In this document: piece after piece, positions 1 to 8,695 of the stretch
Position numbering within the stretch: position 1 is the first letter of the stretch
Layout of the letters: the number at the start of each line of letters is the position of its first letter
NCBI GenBank assembly: GCA_017933995.1
Contig: JAGBKI010000019.1
Coordinates: 1 to 58,331, forward strand
DNA: 58,331 nucleotides
Direction of reading: 5' to 3'
DNA from: Bacteroidaceae bacterium
Lineage (GTDB): Bacteria; Bacteroidota; Bacteroidia; Bacteroidales; Bacteroidaceae
Position numbers and translations under genes: made by a program
The notes under the pieces: generated by a model
What the model saw: only the letters and a program-made list of their open reading frames with translations
Told to the model about the DNA's origin: nothing
The model's database searches: none

Positions 1-1958
1 AAGCCCTCTTTTGAGGGTCGTGAGAAAACATCATGGAACCAGGTGTGCCAGAGGAAGAACTGGCTGTTTGAAGACAAGTCCATATCTTCAAAGTCGATGC
101 GGATGCCTTGCTCGACAAGTTCCTGTTTTACAATGTCTGCGATGTCCTTCCTCAACTGCACTTTCTTATCATGTTCTGGACAAGCATAGTATTCCGCAAG
201 TTTATCGCGTAGGTTCTTGCGATAAACGTCTAACATACTATCAAAGATGGTGATGCCATGACCTGCTATGTTCTTTTCCGTCATCGTGGAAAGGTCTGCC
301 CCCTTATACTGCTCCAACAGAGAGTTTCCCTGCATAATCTTAAAGTCGAGGTTAGGCAGAGCCTCTGGCGACTTCTCATCCACAATCAATGAAAGCCAGA
401 AACGCAGTCGGGCAATATCAACCGCACCACGCTCGATGTCAACGCCATAGATGTTGTGTTGGATGATATGACGTTTGATATTGGCGGCATTCTCCACTAT
501 GTTTGGTTCGATAGCGGAACGGCAGAAGAACAGTTCGCGCAGCAATCCCATGGGGAAAGCACCAGAGCCAATGGCAGGGTCACAAATCTTTACATCAATC
601 AGTTTCTGGTCAATGTCTGCTTTTAACTCACCAAGCAGTTCCGCATCGTGCGTGGTGACAAACTGGCGAATGCGCTCCTTATCTTCTTCCTTTTGGTCTG
701 TCTGCAAATACGCAATCAGACTTTCGCGGCACATATACTGCACAATTTCCTTCGGGGTGTAGAATGCGCCTTTGTCCTTGTTGTCCTCCAGCAGATTCTC
801 AAAGATGCGACCGAGCATTTCGGGGTCAACACCCACTTCTGCATCGTTCGGGTCGTTCTCATCGATGGTGAAGTTATATTGCGAGAGCATTGTCAGCAAG
901 TTATCAAAATAACTGGCTGGGAAATGACTCGGTTTTTTGTCAAGATTGTCACGCTCAAACAGACCGCCATTCAAATACGGAATGCGACAGTTGCGGAAGC
1001 CCTCCACCTCTGTGTCGTAAAGGTCGCCTCTGTCTGAACGATTACGGTCTAAGCCTTCTGCGAACAAGTCTTCCAATATGTCATCAAGGAAATTCTCTTT
1101 TTGGCGGTCTGTTGCCTTCTGGAAGAGGTTCAGCATAAAGTTATGGTCACCTTCTCCCCAATCTTTGCCAGCAGGAACACCAAGCCATCCCTTCTTTTGT
1201 AGGAAGTGGAGGAACACTATACGCCCAAGGAGCTTCTTCACATAGTCGCGTATTGGCTTTTCCTCACGGTCTCGAATCTTGTCTGCTGTCATGCCCGTAT
1301 GGTCAAAGTCTGTATCAATGAAGTCCTGACGCATTCCATTGGCTGGGTCAACCATATAGCTGACAAATGCTTCATATTGAGCCTTGTATTTGCCAAAGAA
1401 CTCTTTGGAAAGTGCTTCTACGTTGAAAGCATCTTCGATGTCTTTTATTTCAAGTGAACTCCTCTTGTCATACAGAGCCATAAAGTTGTCGGTTGCCGTG
1501 CGGCATGACTGACCTGGACCAAGAAGGAATGTGTATCGCTTGCTGTCAGTGGACTCTTCCTTGTTGCCACTCTTTCGACAATAGGTAAAACGCCAATCCC
1601 AACGAGTGTCATCCTCATAGTGGAACAGCATGAAGGCACAAGAGAACTGATCCATGACAGCACGGATGAGCCGCTGAATGTTCACGCGGTTACGCTCCAT
1701 CATTACCCTATCGCTGACAGTGACATCGAAAATCTGCAAAGGTTCTACGCCAACATACATCATGCCCACTTGCTTGATGCTGCGTATTCCCGTGTTTTCT
1801 GCCAGTTGTCTGCGTTCGGGCTGACTATCCAGAAGTTCTGTCTCATAACCATCCTCAAAGTCTTCTTCACCAAAAATGGGGAAGATAACATTGCTGAGGA
1901 ATGAACTCCAGCCTTGATACTGGCTACTCAGATATTCTTTTAATGCCTCCTTATTCAT
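1..1958 (-). CDS. Eco57I-like N6-adenine DNA methyltransferase, partial (C-terminus off the left edge)
   Basis: Start ATG is at 1958 and about 652 residues are visible before the frame leaves the window still open. Near residues 370-385 is a GAFYTPKEIVQYMC segment, the usual lead-in to the catalytic core of large gamma-class adenine methylases. Around residues 457-467 is SAM-binding motif I, DPAIGSGAFP, followed by an IYGVDIERGAVDIARLRFW stretch. The catalytic NPPY motif should lie just beyond the edge and is not visible. About 370 residues precede the core, as in large Eco57I, PglX or DrmMI-type enzymes. It lies 84 bp downstream of the PLD-SNF2 helicase on the same strand, so the two are probably one operon. 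Predicted role: protective methylation of host DNA in a restriction-like system. A nuclease fused after residue 652 cannot be excluded. The class is clear; the system type is not settled. Confidence 0.85.
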   Translation of the reverse strand, partial: MNKEALKEYLSSQYQGWSSFLSNVIFPIFGEEDFEDGYETELLDSQPERRQLAENTGIRSIKQVGMMYVGVEPLQIFDVTVSDRVMMERNRVNIQRLIRAVMDQFSCAFMLFHYEDDTRWDWRFTYCRKSGNKEESTDSKRYTFLLGPGQSCRTATDNFMALYDKRSSLEIKDIEDAFNVEALSKEFFGKYKAQYEAFVSYMVDPANGMRQDFIDTDFDHTGMTADKIRDREEKPIRDYVKKLLGRIVFLHFLQKKGWLGVPAGKDWGEGDHNFMLNLFQKATDRQKENFLDDILEDLFAEGLDRNRSDRGDLYDTEVEGFRNCRIPYLNGGLFERDNLDKKPSHFPASYFDNLLTMLSQYNFTIDENDPNDAEVGVDPEMLGRIFENLLEDNKDKGAFYTPKEIVQYMCRESLIAYLQTDQKEEDKERIRQFVTTHDAELLGELKADIDQKLIDVKICDPAIGSGAFPMGLLRELFFCRSAIEPNIVENAANIKRHIIQHNIYGVDIERGAVDIARLRFWLSLIVDEKSPEALPNLDFKIMQGNSLLEQYKGADLSTMTEKNIAGHGITIFDSMLDVYRKNLRDKLAEYYACPEHDKKVQLRKDIADIVKQELVEQGIRIDFEDMDLSSNSQFFLWHTWFHDVFSRPSKEG

Positions 1959-2011
1959 GGGGTTCCTTGTTTACTTGATAGTTGAACTTTGTCCTTCCAT
2001 TCTCACGCTCG

Positions 2012-2035
2012 GCAGAACATGCAAGCACGTTCTGC
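2012..2035. repeat. 24-bp imperfect palindrome between helicase and methylase genes
   Basis: Arms GCAGAACATGC and GCACGTTCTGC are separated by AA, with one mismatch in 11 positions. In the minus-strand transcript the mismatch becomes a G-U wobble, so a stable hairpin is possible. It sits in the 84-bp gap between the helicase stop and the methylase start. It could be an operator for a control protein or an RNA processing or attenuation hairpin. There is no U-tract, so it is not a simple terminator. Confidence 0.6.
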
Positions 2036-2042
2036 TCTCGCT

Positions 2043-5000
2043 TTATCGAATGGTTCCTAATACTATGGATGCTTCGCCTTGCTTACTTTCAACATTGGCT
2101 ACGAGTTTGCCGATTTCTCGCTCCAGAATATCGTCGATGTCTTGTTGCTCAATGGCAAGAAGGCGTGACTCTCTCTCATTAAGTTCTTGACCGATAGCCA
2201 ATACCTTTTTGATAATGTCAAAACTTCCCCGGTCAACCAATTTGCGAGCATTTTTCAGCAAGACCTTTGATTGAGGTGACAAGTTGGGGGTATTGTTTAT
2301 CTTAACCAGCATTTCCTTTGCTGCCGTTGCCTTGTCACCAGCCCTCGACCTGTTGATGCGAACGAAGTACTGATTGTATGTCTTGATGGCTTCAGCCGAA
2401 AGTTGTTGCCAGTTGTCTGGCAGTGGAACACGCTTGGCATTCTCATCCACGCGCATGTCTTCCAGCAGTTCGAGCAAGGATATAATCTGCGCATTTCCTT
2501 CTGCATCTATCCTGATAGCAAGTCGTGCAGAACGTGGGGCTTTCACAATGAAATATGCTGTGCCACTTGCTGCCTGTGCTATCTGCCAGTCGCCATCAGC
2601 TTGCTCTATTTGCTGATAACGCTCTGGGTGGGCTTCCTTGTACTGCTTCAACTCGAACACGTACTTCTGCAAAGGAGACTCTTCGCCGTCAACGGCCTTT
2701 GCTATGTCGTAATGCACAATGCTTTCCTCTTCTGAGAAAATCTTGCTGTCCTCGCCAAACAGCACATGGAAGGACTGCAACTTCGTGTGTGCCTTACGAA
2801 CCAGCTGTATCTGTGCATCGCCCTCTGCACTCGGCATGAAATTATAGACATAGACAAAAGGCTCTTTGCTGCCGATACGGTTTACACGGCCAATGCGCTG
2901 CATCAGGCGAGTGGAGTTCCATGGCGTATCATAGTTCAGAATAACATTGGCACGGTGGAGGTTTACACCTTCAGCCAACACCTCTGTTGTAATGATAACA
3001 TTGTAGTCATCCTTCCATTCACCTTCATAGTTGGCATCAAAGTTTTCCGCTATCGTTTGTTCCATCTCGTCACGATTGGCAGCAGTGATTGCCAGAACCT
3101 TATAGCCTTTTGCCTCTACCGCTCTCTTTAGTGACTTAACAGTGTCTATCGCTTCGGAGAAGATAACCAACTTTCCAGAGGTGTTCTTTATTGAATTAAA
3201 CAGTTCTGGCTTGATGTTTTCTTTGAAAGCGTCAAACTTTGGGTCTTGTGAGTTCTTTGCCCATCGGTCATAAAGGTTGGATATGAGGCGGTAGTCCTCT
3301 TTTAGTTGAACGAAGTATTCCTCCTTGAAGTCTTTGCGCCTGTATTCAGCGTTCTGTCCTTTATCATTACGCCCATCTTCGGTCAGTTTCTTTATCTTGG
3401 ATCTAATGTCTTCCACGCAATCATTGAACGAAACACGCTTGCCACGTTTCAATGTCTTGGCTTCATAGTCAAGTTCCTTGTTCACGTCGATTTGTGGGCA
3501 AACGAAAATAGTGTTGTTCTCCCACATCTTTATCATGTTCTCGGTGTAACGACGCAAGTTCAGCAATGACTGGGCAAAAGCCGTAAATGAACTTTCAAGA
3601 CGTTTTACAAGAAGAATTTGCATAATGGTGGCAAGCTGCTTGGCTACATCGCTTACACCACGGTTGCCTCGACCTGTATGTTTCTTTTCGTTGGCAGGGT
3701 CAACAAAATATTCGATGGCGCGATAACGGAAATATTTTAGCCATTCGTCCGTCTGCAACTTTTCCTCTTCCGTAGGCGCAATGATTGTCATCGTGTCAGA
3801 GAAAAGTAGCGCCAACTCGGCATCCATGATGTATTCAAGGTTGTTGGGGCCGACTATTTTAGGGAACACTAAACCTTGTGAATCCATGTCCTCCTTGTAA
3901 TACTTCTCTACGTCAGTTCTTGTGCGGCGTTCCAGAATGTCGCTCAGCACGCTGTCACGCAATCTTTTTGAAACAGCATCCAGACGCTGGCGACGTTCAT
4001 TATCAGGAATGTCGTTGCTTCTGTCAATAAGCAATTCATACTCTCGATTGACATCTGCAAAGAACCTTTCTATGTTACCACTTTCTGCTTTCTTCAATGT
4101 GCTGTCATTATGGTTACGCTCAAAGAGGTAAATCTGATTTTTTAAATCATTTGGGCGGTTGTTCTGTGGAGTGGCAGAGAGAAGCCCTACATACGGATAA
4201 ACACCTGTATTAGAACCAATCTTTTGTATCAGTTCGTCGAGAGACTGGTACATCAACGTTGCACTATTGCGGAATTTATGGCTTTCGTCGATGACAATAA
4301 AGCCATAATTCTTTTCTTGTAGTGTTTCATCAAACTCACCAGTGTCTCCGCTGTCGTCATCGTCGTCACCAAAGTCTTCTTCTGCGACATTCCCGATGCG
4401 TCCAGTTGTAACGAAGTCTATGTATGGCGCAATTTGCTCGTCAGAATCCTTGTCGAACATTGCAATGGTCTTCTTCCAGCCCGACTGAATGGCAGGAGGA
4501 GTAATGACCAACACCTTACGCTCGCGTCCATCATCTTCTGGTACGGACAGGAAGCGTTTGATGATAAGCGTGCCGATAATTGTCTTACCAAGTCCCACCA
4601 CGTCAGCAAGCATAAAGCCACCATGTTCGTGCATGATGCCGATACACCTCTTCACGGCTTCAATCTGGTATTCCAATTTGTGTATGTTTGCAGGGAGGTA
4701 TGTCTCAATCTGCTGTCCGAGCGATTTATCTACAATGTCACCAAACTTTATTTGAAGCAGTCTGATATACAGCTCGTATGGACTGAACAGCCCATCTTTT
4801 GCCTTGTCATCATCTTCAATTTTCTTGGTGATTGGGGCTGGCTTCAAAACTTGTTCAAGAAACTCCTGGTTCCATGGTTCTGATATATTCCACTTTTCAT
4901 CGAACCAGACAGCATGGCTTTTCTGAAATGGGTTGCTGGTGTCTTTTGAGGCTACCTGAAGCCAACTGGTCTCCACATAGTTGAGTTCCGCGTTACCTTC

Positions 5001-5498
5001 CAGCCCCTTTTGCGTAAAATTTGAACTGCCAACAATGCCGATGGCGTTATTGGTACCTGTAAAGATGTAGCATTTTGAATGAAGGAACTGAGTTTCGTCT
5101 TCTTCATTTTTTCGGAAGATGCGTATTTGTATCTTGGATTCCTCTCCTTCTGTACAGAAGTCCAAAAGAAGTCGTACTGCATTTTCAAACTCAACCTTTG
5201 GTTCTAACTCGCACAAATCTGTACGAATATAATCAGCAGGATAGTTTTTGTCCTTATACTTGGGGTTCTTGACTTGGGAAGCATATACGTATGGGTCTTT
5301 CCCGATAAGAAGGTATAACTTGGTTCCTTCCTTTTCAAGAAAAGCCTTGATGTCATCTGTCAACAAGGCAAGCCCTGGAATGTCCCAGTAACCAGTTGCA
5401 ATCTTCACAGTATTGATGTCCTGTAAAGCAAGGCACTCTTTCAATGTGTGGAGCATTGAAAGCTGTTCAGTTGAGTTATCGATGAGAGTATTATTCAT
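2043..5498 (-). CDS. PLD-domain SNF2-family helicase of a restriction or DISARM-like defence module
   Basis: Protein of 1151 residues from the ATG at 5498, preceded by AAGAGGCGT; an in-frame ATG 12 codons upstream at 5534 is less likely. Residues 30-180 form a phospholipase D-like domain with HSK at 140-142 and GSSN at 157-160, but the Asp of a canonical HxKxxxxD motif is replaced by Thr. A superfamily 2 helicase follows: ADVVGLGKT (Walker A) at about 298-306, DESH at 404-407, SATP at 441-444 and QRIGRVNRIG (motif VI) near 866-876. An Asp-rich insert lies at 376-390. Such proteins are thought to translocate on DNA and cut or remodel unmodified phage DNA. The order SNF2 helicase then adenine methylase matches the start of class 1 DISARM (drmD-drmMI), but two-gene helicase/methylase systems also exist. 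AT-richer than the genes right of the tRNA. Confidence 0.88.
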   Translation of the reverse strand: MNNTLIDNSTEQLSMLHTLKECLALQDINTVKIATGYWDIPGLALLTDDIKAFLEKEGTKLYLLIGKDPYVYASQVKNPKYKDKNYPADYIRTDLCELEPKVEFENAVRLLLDFCTEGEESKIQIRIFRKNEEDETQFLHSKCYIFTGTNNAIGIVGSSNFTQKGLEGNAELNYVETSWLQVASKDTSNPFQKSHAVWFDEKWNISEPWNQEFLEQVLKPAPITKKIEDDDKAKDGLFSPYELYIRLLQIKFGDIVDKSLGQQIETYLPANIHKLEYQIEAVKRCIGIMHEHGGFMLADVVGLGKTIIGTLIIKRFLSVPEDDGRERKVLVITPPAIQSGWKKTIAMFDKDSDEQIAPYIDFVTTGRIGNVAEEDFGDDDDDSGDTGEFDETLQEKNYGFIVIDESHKFRNSATLMYQSLDELIQKIGSNTGVYPYVGLLSATPQNNRPNDLKNQIYLFERNHNDSTLKKAESGNIERFFADVNREYELLIDRSNDIPDNERRQRLDAVSKRLRDSVLSDILERRTRTDVEKYYKEDMDSQGLVFPKIVGPNNLEYIMDAELALLFSDTMTIIAPTEEEKLQTDEWLKYFRYRAIEYFVDPANEKKHTGRGNRGVSDVAKQLATIMQILLVKRLESSFTAFAQSLLNLRRYTENMIKMWENNTIFVCPQIDVNKELDYEAKTLKRGKRVSFNDCVEDIRSKIKKLTEDGRNDKGQNAEYRRKDFKEEYFVQLKEDYRLISNLYDRWAKNSQDPKFDAFKENIKPELFNSIKNTSGKLVIFSEAIDTVKSLKRAVEAKGYKVLAITAANRDEMEQTIAENFDANYEGEWKDDYNVIITTEVLAEGVNLHRANVILNYDTPWNSTRLMQRIGRVNRIGSKEPFVYVYNFMPSAEGDAQIQLVRKAHTKLQSFHVLFGEDSKIFSEEESIVHYDIAKAVDGEESPLQKYVFELKQYKEAHPERYQQIEQADGDWQIAQAASGTAYFIVKAPRSARLAIRIDAEGNAQIISLLELLEDMRVDENAKRVPLPDNWQQLSAEAIKTYNQYFVRINRSRAGDKATAAKEMLVKINNTPNLSPQSKVLLKNARKLVDRGSFDIIKKVLAIGQELNERESRLLAIEQQDIDDILEREIGKLVANVESKQGEASIVLGTIR

Positions 5499-5664
5499 AC
5501 GCCTCTTGTAAGCAAGAACCCCCAAGCAGTGCATCGACAGGCGACCAAACCTTTATGCAACACCGCGAGGGAGTCCTATTATATTTAATTTTGCCAATTG
5601 GCTATTGGGGTCTTTGCCGATGCGAATATGCGATGATGTCTCTCGTGCGCACATTGCATGGGCG

Positions 5665-5672
5665 CAAAGTTA
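5665..5672 (-). promoter_or_regulatory. Bacteroidetes -7 box for the helicase-methylase operon
   Basis: Reads TAACTTTG on the minus strand, matching the TAnnTTTG consensus of the Bacteroidetes primary sigma factor, about 165 bases upstream of the chosen helicase start. A clear -33 element was not identified. Confidence 0.5.
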
Positions 5673-5860
5673 CAAAAAATAATCCAAACAGAGGGTGTAT
5701 TTATTATTAAATAAGGTGAAGAATATGATTTTTGTTACATTTTGATTTAAAGAAATTATATAAAGGGCCTCTCATGTCAGTTATTAAATTGCTTTTTGCG
5801 TAAACGAAAGACCCTTCCTTTCTACATGGAAAAGGACTGCTTATTGAATAACAAAAGAAA

Positions 5861-5901
5861 ACACCCAACTTTACATTTTTGGGTGTAAAATTGGGTGTAA
5901 A
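5861..5901. repeat. ACACCCAA inverted/direct repeats beside tRNA-Ser; candidate attachment-site arm repeats
   Basis: ACACCCAA (5861-5868) faces TTGGGTGT (5879-5886) as an inverted repeat. TTGGGTGTAAA then recurs directly at 5879-5889 and 5891-5901, a 12-bp period. The block lies 33 bp from the 3' end of tRNA-Ser, where tyrosine-recombinase elements commonly insert. Composition changes here: the left side is AT-rich, the right side GC-rich. Integrase arm-type sites are the favoured reading; no integrase gene is visible in the window. Confidence 0.45.
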
Positions 5902-5933
5902 CTTTGCAAATCACTGAAAATCAAGTGATATTG

Positions 5934-6022
5934 CGGAGAGTGAGGGATTCGAACCCCCGGTACGACGTAATGCGTACACCGCATTTCGAGTGCGGCTCTT
6001 TCGACCACTCAGACAACTCTCC
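5934..6022 (-). tRNA. tRNA-Ser(CGA)
   Basis: Class II tRNA. Acceptor strand GGAGAGT pairs with ACTCTCC; the anticodon arm is CCGCA-CTCGAAA-TGCGG with anticodon CGA; a variable stem of serine type follows; the T arm contains GGTTCGAACCC. The CCA is not encoded (CAA follows the discriminator G). It reads the UCG serine codon. Its 3' end borders the AT-rich island with the helicase/methylase module. Confidence 0.93.
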
Positions 6023-6104
6023 TGTCGTGCAAACCGCCCTGCTGGCTGGGGCTGACGGCTGCTGTAGCAGTCCGTCGCGGCGCGCTCCGGCGGCTTTGCG
6101 GGTG

Positions 6105-6112
6105 CAAAGGTA
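6105..6112 (-). promoter_or_regulatory. -7 box for tRNA-Ser
   Basis: TACCTTTG on the minus strand (context ATTACCTTTGC), about 83 bp upstream of the tRNA 5' end. It matches TAnnTTTG and implies a 5' leader removed by RNase P. Confidence 0.5.
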
Positions 6113-6147
6113 ATGCTTTCCCGCCGAAACGCGCCGCAAGGGAGGGA

Positions 6148-6735
6148 TTATTTTTTCTGATAGCGTTTGTTCAGCCCCTCGATGAACTCGTCGGTGATGT
6201 CGTAGCCGGGGGCGGCGTAGAGGATGCTGACGCTCTGCTTGCCCATAATGAGGCTGTAGCGCCCGTCGGCGTTGAAGACAGCCATGTAGTTGTTGATGCT
6301 GTCGAGCAGGGCGGTCTGCAGGGCCTGGGTCTTGTTGGCGATGGTCTCGCTATACTGGGCTTCGAGCTGCTCGTACTGGCGCTGCTGGGCTTCGAGGTTG
6401 CTCTGCACCTGCTTGGCCTGCGCCTCGGAGGTTATCTGGCCGTTCTGCATCTTCTTCTGGAAGTCGGCGATGCCGTTTTGCAGTGCCTGGGCTTTCTGCT
6501 GGAGGGTGCTGGCGTATGACTTCTGCTGCTGTTCGAGGGCTTCGTTCTGCTCGACGCAGAAGGAGTAGCGTGCGTTCACGCTGTCGAGGTCGACGTAGGC
6601 GATGCGCCCCTGTTGTGCGTCGCCCTTGGCGTCGGCGGCAGCGGCGGTTTTGGCGGCGGGCTTCTTGTCGGCGGGTTTGTCGCCGCCGCAGGCCGTCAGC
6701 GCAAGGGCTGCGGCGAGAAAGAGAATCTTTTTCAT
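6148..6735 (-). CDS. OmpH/Skp-like periplasmic chaperone lipoprotein
   Basis: 195 residues. A short signal sequence ends in a lipobox (LTACGG), so Cys16 is probably lipidated, followed by an Ala/Lys-rich linker. Residues 45-55 (RIAYVDLDSV) match the start of the OmpH/Skp fold. Residues 60-150 form a Gln/Glu/Ala-rich coiled coil, and the C-terminus returns to the beta core. Family role: holding unfolded outer-membrane proteins in the periplasm; a lipidated form is common in Bacteroidetes. It follows the small membrane protein gene by 18 bp and probably shares its promoter. The exact function, Skp-like or a diverged relative, is inferred. Confidence 0.85.
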   Translation of the reverse strand: MKKILFLAAALALTACGGDKPADKKPAAKTAAAADAKGDAQQGRIAYVDLDSVNARYSFCVEQNEALEQQQKSYASTLQQKAQALQNGIADFQKKMQNGQITSEAQAKQVQSNLEAQQRQYEQLEAQYSETIANKTQALQTALLDSINNYMAVFNADGRYSLIMGKQSVSILYAAPGYDITDEFIEGLNKRYQKK

Positions 6736-6753
6736 TTATTCGGTTTTGTTTCT

Positions 6754-6939
6754 TTATGTTTCTTGTTGGCTGACAATCTCCATCTCCTGCTCGACGGCGC
6801 AGCGTATGCCGCGCTGTTCAAGCGCCTTGTTGCCCTTGATGTCGGTGTGGACGAACCTGCGCCCGAAAAACAGGCGCACGCTGAGGGCGCACACGGCCAG
6901 AGCGACAAGCAGAAGAATGGCAAAAAAAGCTTTGAGCAT
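6754..6939 (-). CDS. Small inner-membrane protein conserved in Bacteroidales
   Basis: 61 residues from the ATG at 6939: one N-terminal transmembrane helix (about residues 2-22), then a short tail with HTDIKGNKALEQRGIRCA. I recognise the GNKALxxRGIxCAxxQ tail from small Bacteroidales proteins without assigned function. It is the first gene of a probable operon with the OmpH-like lipoprotein. Longer starts upstream lie in or past the promoter region and are rejected. No function is assigned. Confidence 0.7.
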   Translation of the reverse strand: MLKAFFAILLLVALAVCALSVRLFFGRRFVHTDIKGNKALEQRGIRCAVEQEMEIVSQQET

Positions 6940-7004
6940 ATATAAATACGGTGTGAAGTGTGTGTTTTTGACCGCACCGCCACGCCGCATTGGGCTGAAA
7001 ACAT

Positions 7005-7012
7005 TACCTTTG
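7005..7012 (+). promoter_or_regulatory. -7 box for pepD
   Basis: TACCTTTG, 50 bp upstream of the pepD ATG and facing right, back to back with the leftward box at 7030-7037. The two boxes overlap in extent, so the divergent transcripts share promoter space. Confidence 0.6.
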
Positions 7013-7029
7013 CGGCAACTTGCAGCGCG

Positions 7030-7037
7030 CAAAAGTA
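7030..7037 (-). promoter_or_regulatory. -7 box for the small membrane protein/OmpH operon
   Basis: TACTTTTG on the minus strand, about 90 bp upstream of the ATG at 6939. Matches TAnnTTTG. Confidence 0.5.
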
Positions 7038-7061
7038 CAAACAAAAATACACTTACGCCTT

Positions 7062-8513
7062 ATGACAAACCAAGAATTACTGAAGCCGCAAGCGGTTTTC
7101 GACTGCTTCGCGCAGATTTGCCAAGTGCCGCGCCCGTCGAAGAAGGAGGGCAAGATGATTGCGTTCCTCAAGGCTTTCGGCGAAAACCTGGGACTGATGA
7201 CGCTCGTCGACGAGACGGGCAACGTGCTCATCCGCAAGCCCGCCACGCCGGGGCTGGAGCACCTGCCCACCATCATCCTGCAGAGCCACATGGACATGGT
7301 GTGCGAGAAGGAGGCGGGGCTTGACTTCGACTTCGAGACGCAGCCCATCGAGACGTACATCGACGGCGAGTGGCTCACGGCCAAGGGCACGACGCTCGGC
7401 GCGGACGACGGCATCGGCGTGGCCATGGAACTGGCCATCCTGCAGAGCCAGGACGTGAAGCACGGCCCGCTGGAGTGCGTCTTCACCGTGGACGAGGAGA
7501 CGGGCCTCACGGGCGCGGAGGGCATGAAGCCGGGCTTCATGACGGGCCGCTACCTCATCAACCTCGACAGCGAGGACGAGGGCCAGATTTTCATCAGTTG
7601 CGCGGGCGGCGCCAACACCGAGGCGCTGTTCCCCTGGACGGAGCACTTCGTGCCTGCGGGCTTCGTGGCCCTGGGTGTGAGCGTCAGCGGCCTGACGGGC
7701 GGCCACAGCGGCGACGACATCAACAAGCGCCGCGCCAACGCCAACAAGTTGCTGGTGCGCCTGTTGCACGACACGTCGCTGAAGACCGACCTGCGCCTGC
7801 TCGACATACAGAGCGGTGGCCTGCACAACGCCATCCCGCGCGACGGGCGCGCCGTCATCGCCATCCCCGGCAGTTACAAGGAGCAGTTCGTGGCCGACGC
7901 CAACGTGTTCCTGGCCGAGGTGCGCGAGGAGTTCGCCGCCACCGAGCCGGGCATCGCCATCAGCGTGGAGAGCGAGCAGATGCACCCCACGTCGCAGGAC
8001 AAGGCGCAGACCGCCCGTATGCTCGCCGCCCTGCGCGCCGTGCACAACGGCGTGCTTGAGATGGACCAAGACCTCAACTGGCTGGTGCAGACGTCCTCGA
8101 ACCTGGCCAGCATACGCCACACGCCCGAGGGCGTGCGCGTCGTGACGAGCCAGCGCAGCAACGTGATGAGCGCGCGCAAGAATATGAGCGCCACCGTGGC
8201 CGCCGCGCTCCAGTTGGGCGGTGCCACCACCAAGACCGCCGACGGCTACCCCGGCTGGAAGCTCGACCCCAACAGCAAGTTGCTCAAGGCCGCGCGCGAG
8301 AGCTACGTCCGCCTGTTCCACAAGGAGCCCAAGGTGCTGGCCATCCACGCCGGGCTGGAGTGCGGCCTGCTGAGCGAGAAGTATCCCGAAATCGACATGG
8401 TGAGCTTCGGCCCCACGCTGCGCGGCGTCCACTCGCCCGACGAGCGCCTGCACATACCCACCGTGCAGATGGTGTGGGACCACCTGCTCGACTTGCTGGT
8501 GAACATCGAGTGA
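7062..8513 (+). CDS. pepD: PepD, cytosol non-specific dipeptidase (aminoacyl-histidine dipeptidase, M20C)
   Basis: 483 residues from the ATG at 7062 (MTNQELLKPQAVF); frame-extended starts upstream overlap the promoter. The protein has the M20C metallopeptidase layout: metal-site motif QSHMDMV near residue 80, LGADDGIGVA near 115, DEETGLTGA near 147, NLDSEDEG near 175, GGHSGDDI in the lid domain and a late HAGLECG near 440. It hydrolyses dipeptides, including Xaa-His, in the cytoplasm with two zinc or related ions; peptides are a main carbon and nitrogen source for Bacteroidales. Monocistronic with its own promoter, followed by an inverted-repeat region. Confidence 0.96.
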   Translation: MTNQELLKPQAVFDCFAQICQVPRPSKKEGKMIAFLKAFGENLGLMTLVDETGNVLIRKPATPGLEHLPTIILQSHMDMVCEKEAGLDFDFETQPIETYIDGEWLTAKGTTLGADDGIGVAMELAILQSQDVKHGPLECVFTVDEETGLTGAEGMKPGFMTGRYLINLDSEDEGQIFISCAGGANTEALFPWTEHFVPAGFVALGVSVSGLTGGHSGDDINKRRANANKLLVRLLHDTSLKTDLRLLDIQSGGLHNAIPRDGRAVIAIPGSYKEQFVADANVFLAEVREEFAATEPGIAISVESEQMHPTSQDKAQTARMLAALRAVHNGVLEMDQDLNWLVQTSSNLASIRHTPEGVRVVTSQRSNVMSARKNMSATVAAALQLGGATTKTADGYPGWKLDPNSKLLKAARESYVRLFHKEPKVLAIHAGLECGLLSEKYPEIDMVSFGPTLRGVHSPDERLHIPTVQMVWDHLLDLLVNIE

Positions 8514-8518
8514 CATCT

Positions 8519-8660
8519 TAAGGGAGTGAAAGGGGAGTTAGAAGGAGTTATAGGGGAGTTATAGAGCCGTTAGTCGCGGCGGACGAAAAATTATTGCTAA
8601 CACTACCGGCACTATAACTCCTCTTAACTCCCCTTAACTCCCTCTAATTCCCACTCCCCG
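8519..8660. repeat. Imperfect inverted repeat of GGAGTTA/TAACTCC words after pepD
   Basis: The left half repeats GGGGAGTTA-like words several times (8523-8565). The right half (8600-8660) carries the complementary TAACTCC series in reverse order. The two halves could fold into one long stem around a short GC-rich centre. Same design as the repeats at 39.46 and 48.66 kb. It may act as a 3' mRNA structure; origin unknown. Confidence 0.65.
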
Positions 8661-8695
8661 CCCCCACAAACTCAACTTTTAACTTTTACCCTTCC

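Larger units (their letters stand above)
5499..5933. other. Noncoding gap: helicase leader and tRNA-proximal repeats
   Basis: No convincing gene in these 435 bases. The left part would be a leader of about 160 nt for the helicase mRNA. The middle is AT-rich. The right end carries the ACACCCAA repeats next to tRNA-Ser. Confidence 0.6.

Noticed and set aside
7077-8516. Long minus-strand frame opposite pepD
   Set aside because: Antisense shadow; pepD has all M20C motifs and a promoter on the plus strand.
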